From NCBI GenBank assembly GCA_025455085.1, contig JALONF010000029.1:1-14323 (forward strand): a stretch of 14,323 nt of DNA, in the 5' to 3' direction. Made by a program: the position numbers and the translations under genes. Below, in pieces: positions 6,890 to 13,303 of the stretch. Source of the stretch: Ignavibacteriaceae bacterium. Lineage in GTDB: Bacteria; Bacteroidota; Ignavibacteria; Ignavibacteriales; Ignavibacteriaceae. Under the pieces are notes generated by a model, which did no database searches, was not told the DNA's origin, and saw only the letters and a list, made by a program, of their open reading frames with translations. Within the stretch, counting starts at the first letter, position 1; the number at the start of each line of letters is the position of its first letter.

Positions 6890-8137
6890 TTATTTGTCAT
6901 ATCGAATAAACCAGATATCGCCGAAGCTGATACCAAAGTTGATTCGTAAAAAATTTTCTTCTAATAAATTATTTTCTTTTGTTCCTCTCACTGAATATTC
7001 AAATCCAAGATCCACTGTATTCTCTGGACTCAAAGGAAGAGCAAATCCTCCAAAGACCGAATACTGTTTCAACTCATTGCCATTAAAATTGTATTGCGAC
7101 ATTTCATAGCTTAAACCTGCGCGAAACATTATTTGTTCCCAAAACGTAATTCCCGGAACACGCTGCGGTCTGTATTCAAATCCTAAACTAAATCTGTGCA
7201 CATCACTTAGATTACTTTGATTTATTTGACTTAACTTAAACTCAGTCCACGGCTGATAAAAATAATCCAATGCTAGATTGTATACATTAATAAAAGTAAT
7301 GTGCAGACCTGCATTCAAACGCATCGGAACTTCCATTTTAGTTTTTCCGGTGCTGATTGAATCAACAATAGTTGAAGAACGACTCACAAAACTTGTATCG
7401 GTATTTAACTTACCTATAATATTAGTGCTTAAGCCTAATCTTAAATTAGAAATCGCACTACTATTTAGCAAACCTGACATATCTGGTGTAATTAACCCAA
7501 TAGTCGTACCAAATCCCTTCGGTGCAAAATTCAGCTCGTATTCAGAGGGAAAGTAAGTAGTATTCTCGAACGCTAACTTGGAAGTGTATTTTATGTTGCC
7601 AAAATAGTACTCCAGTGTAGCACCAAGTAAAAATTCGCCAGGAAGTTGATATGTAGAACCAACAAAAATTTTGGAGAGCCCGCCTTTCCCTAAGTATGTG
7701 GTGTTATAGTTTCCTGTAACTGTATCAACGATATTTTCCGTTACTTCATAGTTGATCCGGCTGTAAGGCACTACACCAAAAGCAAGACTGATTTTATTTA
7801 CTTCGCTAATAGGAAATGCAAATGTAACTCCTTTAAAAAGTCCATCGCCGTAATATTTTGTGTCGGTCGAGTTTGATAGTCTTAACTCATCATAAGCGAA
7901 GCTAAGCTCCAACCTGACTCGCGAAATGCTCGACCATGCAGCAGGGTTGAGAATATCCAGATAATCACTGCTTAGCATAGCTGTTCCCGAATGTCCCATT
8001 GAAAGTGTTCTGGCGGAGTAACTATAGTAAATATCGCCAACACCATAACGCGCATAAGTGGAAGTCTTCTGTGCAAACGATAACCCTGACAGCAGAATCA
8101 GAATAAACAAATAATATTTAAGAATGTTTTGAATCAT
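6890..8137 (-). CDS. Outer-membrane beta-barrel protein, FadL/PorV-like
   Basis: This 415-residue protein has a clear Sec signal peptide, cleaved after SFA at residue 22 to leave Gln at the new N-terminus. The start of the mature protein, with ARYGVGD, SARTLSMGHSGTAM and LDILNPAAW, resembles the N-terminal plug and NPA segment of FadL/OmpP1 and PorV-type barrels. The rest alternates short amphipathic strands rich in Tyr, Phe and Gly with polar turns, for example SLAFGVVPYSRINYEV, LALDYFYQPW and NTVDLGFEYSVRG. It ends in FGDIWFIRYDK, so the last residue is not aromatic. The substrate is unknown. It starts 5 nt after the DUF4270-like lipoprotein gene and is followed by the TPR gene. The three may form one envelope unit (inference). 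Confidence 0.85.
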   Translation of the reverse strand: MIQNILKYYLFILILLSGLSFAQKTSTYARYGVGDIYYSYSARTLSMGHSGTAMLSSDYLDILNPAAWSSISRVRLELSFAYDELRLSNSTDTKYYGDGLFKGVTFAFPISEVNKISLAFGVVPYSRINYEVTENIVDTVTGNYNTTYLGKGGLSKIFVGSTYQLPGEFLLGATLEYYFGNIKYTSKLAFENTTYFPSEYELNFAPKGFGTTIGLITPDMSGLLNSSAISNLRLGLSTNIIGKLNTDTSFVSRSSTIVDSISTGKTKMEVPMRLNAGLHITFINVYNLALDYFYQPWTEFKLSQINQSNLSDVHRFSLGFEYRPQRVPGITFWEQIMFRAGLSYEMSQYNFNGNELKQYSVFGGFALPLSPENTVDLGFEYSVRGTKENNLLEENFLRINFGISFGDIWFIRYDK

Positions 8138-8142
8138 AATTA

Positions 8143-9318
8143 TTATCTTACCGTATAAGTAATCCGTAACCTAGGTCGTTCAGAAAATTCAAAATAATCG
8201 CTTCCTTTTAAGGCGAAGAATTCTAAACCTGATGTCGGGCTTCCGGCTTCAATCAATATTCCATTATTTTCTTTTCGGCTAATCCAGTTTCTTACAAATA
8301 AAGTAATATCACCGGAATATTTGTTATCCTTGAATGAAAGAAATGAAGGATTACCTTCTGTGTTTAATGAATCAGCATATCTTAAATATGATAATCTTAA
8401 ACTATTATTCGATTTAGAAACTTTCACAGAATAAACGGAATCCGGAGTTATAAATATCTCAGCTTTATTAATAACAACACTCTCTGGAATCTGACCCAGA
8501 TCAAATTTGAGTTTTGAATTAATTGAAACACTGCTTTGAACACTAATCAGCCCTGCTGGCAGAGTAGGGACATTGGGACGATCAACTAAACTTATGTCTG
8601 CGGCTATAAAGCCGTTCAATGTATCAACATAAACTCCAGGTTTCTCAATCACCACAAACAATTTTGCGGCTTCCGCAGATATCGCATTAAATGCCTGGAA
8701 ACCAATTACTTTAGTTGAACTTAATGTTGGGTCAAGGTATATGCCGTAATTACTCTCTAATGTTTTGTCGGCAGTATTTTTCATCCATGCTAAAGGTAAT
8801 GCACCATCCAAATGAAAAGTGTACAGAGTGTCAGTAGGAGTAAATTGAGAACTTACATCCGTTGGTTCGTAATCAAGTTTTGAGAGACTGTCAATGGTGA
8901 AAGCTGTTGCTGACCAGGAAGAGTTCACCTTATGCACAGTAAAATTCATAGCAGCCATAGAATCAGTATAAACGTATCGAGAACGCAATATTATCCAGGA
9001 ATCAAGCACATTTATGTTTCCAGCTTTTAGGTCATTCTTTAAACTGTCAGGTAATCCGAAAACAAATCGCATGAGTGCAGAAGCTTTAATATCCTGATAC
9101 TTTCCTATCAGTACCCAATCCGCACTACCGAGTGCAATAACCTTTTTGAAATATGATGATGACTGATCAATTGTATCAATCGCAGTATCATAAACTCTAG
9201 CCGAAATATTTTCACTGCCAATTAGTTCAACACCGAGCGATGAAGGCTCATCTGTGCATGAAGAAAATAACGTAAGTATGAAAAATGAAAGTATTAGAAA
9301 GATATGTTTAAGCTTCAA
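8143..9318 (-). CDS. DUF4270/DNRLRE-like surface lipoprotein
   Basis: This 391-residue lipoprotein has a signal sequence with lipobox LFSSC and a lipidation Cys at residue 21. The mature protein is rich in Ser, Thr and Asp and in beta-strands. Its N-terminal part (SSLGVELIGSENI, WVLIGKYQDIKASALMRFVF) resembles DUF4270 proteins, and its end (RPRLRITYTV) resembles DNRLRE-type modules. Neither assignment can be confirmed by eye. In Bacteroidetes, DUF4270 genes are commonly found next to glycogen synthase genes, and here only gmhB separates the two. The start is TTG at 9318. It is supported by GGAG at 9326-9329 with 7-nt spacing and by the signal peptide that immediately follows. The role is unknown. 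Confidence 0.8.
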   Translation of the reverse strand: MKLKHIFLILSFFILTLFSSCTDEPSSLGVELIGSENISARVYDTAIDTIDQSSSYFKKVIALGSADWVLIGKYQDIKASALMRFVFGLPDSLKNDLKAGNINVLDSWIILRSRYVYTDSMAAMNFTVHKVNSSWSATAFTIDSLSKLDYEPTDVSSQFTPTDTLYTFHLDGALPLAWMKNTADKTLESNYGIYLDPTLSSTKVIGFQAFNAISAEAAKLFVVIEKPGVYVDTLNGFIAADISLVDRPNVPTLPAGLISVQSSVSINSKLKFDLGQIPESVVINKAEIFITPDSVYSVKVSKSNNSLRLSYLRYADSLNTEGNPSFLSFKDNKYSGDITLFVRNWISRKENNGILIEAGSPTSGLEFFALKGSDYFEFSERPRLRITYTVR

Positions 9319-9330
9319 AAATAGACTCCG

Positions 9331-9891
9331 CTAAATATCACCAAGGATGAAAGTGCAAGCATTTATTAAATTATTGGCTACAAAAGTTGGAAAATTATTT
9401 TCCTTTTGCAAGATAGAAATAGCTTCCTCCCCTTTTCCGGTTCTTACCAAAATGGTCTTAATTCCAGCATTTTTTCCGCACTGGACATCTGATACTGAAT
9501 CACCAATAAAATAGGACTTCTCAAGATCAATATTAAACTCTTTTGCAGCTTCAAGTAAAAGTTGTGCAGAAGGTTTTCTGCATCCGCATTCCTCTTCAGT
9601 ACTATAATCAGGATGAGCAGGACAGTAATAGAATGCATCTATCTTAACTTTATGCTCAGACAGAAGATGATTTATTTTTTCATTAACTGCATCAACATCT
9701 TTTCCAGTCATAAGTCCTCTTGCAATACCAGACTGGTTGGAAATAACAATGAGCAAAAATCCATACTTCTTCAGCAAAGAAAGTGCATTCCCGGTATCTG
9801 GAAATAATACAACTTTCTCGGGATCACTTATATAACCGGGGTCTTCGTTCAGTGTTCCGTCTCTATCAAGAAAGACTGCAAGGTTGGGCAT
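9331..9891 (-). CDS. gmhB: D-glycero-D-manno-heptose-1,7-bisphosphate 7-phosphatase (HAD-IIIA)
   Basis: This is a 186-residue HAD-superfamily phosphatase. Motif I is FLDRDGTLN, with nucleophile Asp9 and acid/base Asp11. Motif II is SNQSG with Ser51. The GmhB-type zinc loop has Cys90, His93, Cys102 and Cys104 in YYCPAHPDYSTEEECGCRKP. Motif III is Lys106 and motif IV is GDSVSD with Asp131 and Asp135. All catalytic and metal residues are present. GmhB removes the C7 phosphate on the way to ADP- or GDP-heptose for lipopolysaccharide or S-layer glycans. Related HAD-IIIA enzymes act on histidinol phosphate, but the Cys/His loop and context favour GmhB. Its ATG overlaps the glgA stop by one base (TAATG), so coupled translation is likely. 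No other heptose gene is in the window. Confidence 0.9.
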   Translation of the reverse strand: MPNLAVFLDRDGTLNEDPGYISDPEKVVLFPDTGNALSLLKKYGFLLIVISNQSGIARGLMTGKDVDAVNEKINHLLSEHKVKIDAFYYCPAHPDYSTEEECGCRKPSAQLLLEAAKEFNIDLEKSYFIGDSVSDVQCGKNAGIKTILVRTGKGEEAISILQKENNFPTFVANNLINACTFILGDI

Positions 9892-11384
9892 TAACTCTCG
9901 TCGAGAATTGTCTTATAAAGTTCGATATATTTTTTAGCTGAAGAGTGCCAGCTAAAATCTTCTTTCATTCCAGCTCTAACAATTTTATTCCAAGTGTCCT
10001 TGTCCTGGAATATCTTGAGCGCTCGTTTTATTTCACTGAAGAGATCAGCGGCATTGTATTTTTGGAAAACAAAACCAGTCCCCTCTTTAGACTTTTCATT
10101 AAATTTCTTAACTGTATCAGCAAGCCCACCAGTTTCGCGGACTATAGGTACTGTCCCATAGTTAAGACTGTACATCTGATTAAGACCACATGGTTCGTAT
10201 CTTGACGGCATTAGAAAAATATCTGCACCACCCTCAATCAAGTGAGCAAGGTCGTCATTAAAGCCAAGATAGCAAGCAAATTTTTTATGGTGTTTTTTTG
10301 CCATATGATCCAAGAAAGCATGATATTCTTTATCACCGGTTCCAAGAACAATCATTTGAACATCCATCTTCAATAGGTCAGGAAGTATTTTTTGGACCAG
10401 ATCAATTCCCTTCGAATCATAAAGTCGCGAGATCAGTCCGATGATCGGGATATCTTCATTGAATTCAAATCCAAATTTTTCTGCGAGCGCCTGCTTATTA
10501 ACTACTTTCTGCTCAACATTCTTAATACTGTATTTTTTTGGAAGGAGCTTGTCTCTATCGGGATTCCAAACTTTTGTATCAATCCCATTGATTATTCCAT
10601 AAAGATCTTCTTTTCTTTTAGCTAAAACATCCTTCAAACCGCTTCCGATTTCGTTATCGGTTCGTATTTCGTTTGCATAAGTTTCGCTAACAGTATTTAT
10701 CACATCCGCGAAGAGAAGACCGCATTTCATATAGTTCATTTTACCCTTGTGAAGAACACCTTTATCAGAATTGAGTTTTTCAGGTAACCCGGTTTTCTTG
10801 AAGGTGGATTTTGAAAATTCACCCTGGTAGGCAAGGTTATGAATTGTAAACAATGTCTTGAACTTATCGAAGTTCTCTTCATTTTGATAAACGTTTTTGA
10901 GGTAAGCTGGAATTAATCCGCATTGCCAATCGTTGCAATGAATTATATCAGGTATCCAGCCAAGCTTTATAATCAATTCAAAAACCGCACGGCTAAGGAT
11001 GATAAATCTTTCATCATTATCAGGATAATCTTTTCCTGTCATTGGATCAGTATAGAGACTGTTTCTGCTTCCAAAATATTCCTGATTATCAAGAAAATAA
11101 ATCTGAACTCTTATTTTTTGACCAGGTAAAAAGCAAGATTTTAGAGAAAATAAGACTTCTTTTCCGTCAATATCAATCTTAATATCTTTTAATCGCACAA
11201 CCTCGTGAATCTTGAATTTCCTATCATCAACAGCACCATACTTGGGAACAACTATTCTAACTTCGTGTCCTAATTCAGCTAAAGTTTGTGGCAATGCAGC
11301 GGAAACGTCTGCAAGACCTCCGGTTTTAACGAAAGGCACAACTTCAGATGTTACAAATAGGATTTTTAGCTTTTTTGTAGACAT
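9891..11384 (-). CDS. glgA: Glycogen (starch) synthase, GT5 family
   Basis: This 497-residue GT-B glucosyltransferase extends alpha-1,4-glucan from ADP- or UDP-glucose. The N-terminal domain has the nucleotide-sugar motif KTGGLADV (20-27) and HCNDWQ (149-154). The C-terminal domain has ISRLYDSKG, with Arg310 and Lys315 matching the E. coli nucleotide-sugar-binding Arg300 and Lys305. PSRYEPCGLNQ follows, with Glu387 matching catalytic Glu377, then ETGGLADTV. The length is that of the classic bacterial enzyme rather than the short Bacteroidetes form. It is the first gene of a five-gene operon and has its own well-matched promoter. No glgB, glgC or glgP is present in the window. Confidence 0.97.
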   Translation of the reverse strand: MSTKKLKILFVTSEVVPFVKTGGLADVSAALPQTLAELGHEVRIVVPKYGAVDDRKFKIHEVVRLKDIKIDIDGKEVLFSLKSCFLPGQKIRVQIYFLDNQEYFGSRNSLYTDPMTGKDYPDNDERFIILSRAVFELIIKLGWIPDIIHCNDWQCGLIPAYLKNVYQNEENFDKFKTLFTIHNLAYQGEFSKSTFKKTGLPEKLNSDKGVLHKGKMNYMKCGLLFADVINTVSETYANEIRTDNEIGSGLKDVLAKRKEDLYGIINGIDTKVWNPDRDKLLPKKYSIKNVEQKVVNKQALAEKFGFEFNEDIPIIGLISRLYDSKGIDLVQKILPDLLKMDVQMIVLGTGDKEYHAFLDHMAKKHHKKFACYLGFNDDLAHLIEGGADIFLMPSRYEPCGLNQMYSLNYGTVPIVRETGGLADTVKKFNEKSKEGTGFVFQKYNAADLFSEIKRALKIFQDKDTWNKIVRAGMKEDFSWHSSAKKYIELYKTILDES

Positions 11385-11413
11385 TTTCTTTGAAATTTAT
11401 GGAATGAATACTG

Positions 11414-11446
11414 CAAAATTACTAAAACAAGCCTTCTTTAACAAAA
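11414..11446 (-). promoter_or_regulatory. Bacteroidetes-type promoter of glgA
   Basis: On the minus strand TTTTG (11446-11442) is followed after exactly 20 nt by TAATTTTG (11421-11414). This fits the published Bacteroidetes primary-sigma pattern of TTTG, 19-21 nt, TAnnTTTG. The predicted transcript would start about 24 nt before the glgA ATG. The rest of the 184-bp divergent gap (11385-11568) holds only weak candidates for the plus-strand promoter, such as TAGTTTTA at 11524-11531 without a good -33 element. Confidence 0.65.
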
Positions 11447-11568
11447 GATGAGTCAATAAAAATCAGAAGGTGAAATTCTTTGATGAGCAGTCAATCTCAT
11501 TATTTCTTTAATCGAAATGAATATAGTTTTATATTATCACTGAAATTAAAACATTTTTTGGATAGAGA

Positions 11569-12084
11569 TTGAAATTACTCATAGTATTTATAGCAATAGA
11601 TTTATTGATCATTGGCTGCAGTGCCTCTACCGGCTCTCGTTACGAGACGAAAAAGGAAACCGAAAATGAAACATCAACTGAAGTAACAAAAGAGGTTGTG
11701 GAAGATTTTGATATCACTCCTTATCAAACAGAAATAGATATCGAAGTGCCACCAATAGCAACCGACAAACTTCCACCCGATGTATGGTATGGATACGATG
11801 ATTCACTTGTTGAAATGCAGAGACAAATCGTGGGCACAACCGATGGTTACAGAGTACAGGTTTTATCAACTGACAATATAGATGAAGCCAACCAGGTCCG
11901 AGCTGAAGTTTATGAAAAAGCAACGAGGAAAGAAGTCTACGTTATTTTTGAACCGCCATTTTACAAAGTGAAAGTCGGAGACTTTACTTTAAAATCTGAA
12001 GCAGAAAATCTTAGGTTTAAACTTAATCAGCTTGGATATACTGAATCGAAAGTTGTTCAGGAAACTGTTAATCTTTTTGAATGA
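11569..12084 (+). CDS. SPOR-domain lipoprotein
   Basis: This 171-residue lipoprotein has a short hydrophobic signal ending in LLIIGC with lipidation Cys17. An Asp at residue 11 inside the hydrophobic stretch is unusual. The mature chain begins with a long charged linker rich in Glu, Thr and Lys (about 18-65). The C-terminal part, about 92-168, is a SPOR domain. It begins GYRVQVLSTDNIDEANQVRA and ends FYKVKVGDFTLKSEAENLR followed by LNQLGYTES. SPOR domains bind denuded peptidoglycan glycans, often at division sites. The start is TTG at 11569, chosen because the signal peptide needs it; a weak GGA lies upstream. The stop overlaps the hutI start (ATGA), so the two are coupled in translation, an odd functional pairing. 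Confidence 0.87.
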   Translation: MKLLIVFIAIDLLIIGCSASTGSRYETKKETENETSTEVTKEVVEDFDITPYQTEIDIEVPPIATDKLPPDVWYGYDDSLVEMQRQIVGTTDGYRVQVLSTDNIDEANQVRAEVYEKATRKEVYVIFEPPFYKVKVGDFTLKSEAENLRFKLNQLGYTESKVVQETVNLFE

Positions 12085-13285
12085 TGAAAACACTTCTCTT
12101 TAATCCTGCTTCGATGGTAACAGTTACTACTTCAGCAAAAAATTACAAGCGAGGGAAAGAACTTAACGATATTGGCTGTTTATTTGAGCACTCCGTTGTT
12201 ATTGAAGATGATTTAATAAAAGATATCCTTCCAACTTCTTCAGTTGATAAAAATAAATTTGAAAAAGTTATTGACTTAAGTGGTAAAACTGTTCTCCCAG
12301 GATTGATTGAATGTCATACACACACAGCATTTGCAGGTTCTATGAAGAAATTGCGAAAAGAGGCGGCGGAATAAATACAACTGTTCAAGCGGTTCGTGCA
12401 TCAAGCTTTGAAGAATTAATCAATTTAATTAAGCCAAGAGTTGAGCATTTTATTTCGCATGGAATTACCACTCTGGAAATTAAAAGCGGTTACGGATTAA
12501 ATTTTGAGGATGAAAGAAAACTTCTGCAGGTAATTAATTTTCTAAATGAAATTTATCCAATTGATATTGTTCCGACATTTCTTGGTGCACACACATTCCC
12601 AAAAGAATTTAAAGATAACAGACAGGGATATGTTTATGAAATTATTAATAAGATGATCCCTCATTTTGCTGAACAAAAACTTGCTGAGTTCTGTGATGGT
12701 TTTTGTGAAGCAACAGCTTTTTCTGCAAATGAAATTGATGAGATCTTTTCTGCTGCAGTTCAGAGCGGACTAAAACTTAAACTACATACTGAACAGTTCA
12801 ATTCAGTCGGGGGATTGGATATAGCGCTGAAACATAAAGCTGTTTCAGTTGACCATCTTGAAGTAATTAAAGATGAAGATATTCCAAAACTTGGAAAGAG
12901 TGATACTGTTTCTGTTCTTCTTCCGGGAGTTTCTTTCTTCCTGAATCACACTTACGCACCAGCAAGAAAATTGATTGAACAAAATGCGATTGTCGCACTT
13001 GCTACTGACTTCAATCCAGGCTCATCCCACATCTCCAGCTTGAGCTTAATAATGAGTCTCGCAGCATTGAAGATGCAAATGACAATAGAGGAAACGATAA
13101 GTGCAGTTACTATTAACGCAGCGAAAGCTTTGTGCAGAGAAAATAGTATAGGCTCAATCGAAATTGGGAAGAAGGCGGACTTTGCAGTGTTTGATACTGT
13201 GGATTACTCTGATATTGTTTATTCGGTTGGAAATAATTTGAATTGTATGACTATAAAGGATGGAAAAGTTATTTATCAGAATTAG
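12081..13285 (+). pseudogene. hutI: Imidazolonepropionase, frame-disrupted by an internal deletion
   Basis: HutI opens the imidazolone ring in histidine degradation. The gene is split between two frames. The first (12081-12374) gives 97 residues ending in VLPGLIECHTHTAFAGS, including the zinc-binding HTH pair His79 and His81, then runs out of frame to a stop. The second frame resumes at 12341 with YEEIAKRGGGINTTVQAVRA and carries IKSGYGL, LGAHTFPKEF, KLHTEQF (zinc His) and ATDFNPGSS (zinc Asp) to a normal C-terminus. The roughly 13 residues normally between FAGS and YEEIA, including the Arg right after FAGS, are missing. A net loss of 3n+1 bases (about 40) explains both the gap and the shift. 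All other motifs are well kept, so the lesion is recent or an assembly error. The start overlaps the SPOR lipoprotein stop. Confidence 0.9.
12338..12343 (+). other. hutI: Deletion and frameshift junction in hutI
   Basis: The Ser codon TCT (12339-12341) ends the homologous part of the first frame. The Tyr codon TAT (12341-12343) begins the homologous part of the second, sharing T12341. Restoring about 40 bases here would give a gene of about 415 codons, within the normal HutI range. Confidence 0.8.
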
Positions 13286-13303
13286 GCTAACTTCACTAAA
13301 CTC

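Noticed and set aside
7278..7556. Open frame of 92 codons on the plus strand inside the beta-barrel gene
   Set aside because: It is antisense to a clear coding gene, has no ribosome-binding site and no recognisable protein features.
11432..11470. Inverted repeat CCTTCT...AGAAGG in the same gap
   Set aside because: A 6-bp arm with a 27-nt loop is expected by chance in 184 AT-rich bases, and no T-run follows.
11447..11495. Imperfect direct repeats GATGAGTCAAT and GATGAGCAGTCAAT in the glgA/SPOR gap
   Set aside because: They are short, differ by a 3-nt insertion, and have no spacing or context that suggests an operator.
12336..12350. Programmed -1 frameshift as the explanation for hutI
   Set aside because: There is no slippery heptamer at GGTTCTATG and no downstream stimulatory hairpin, and a frameshift would still leave about 13 conserved residues missing.
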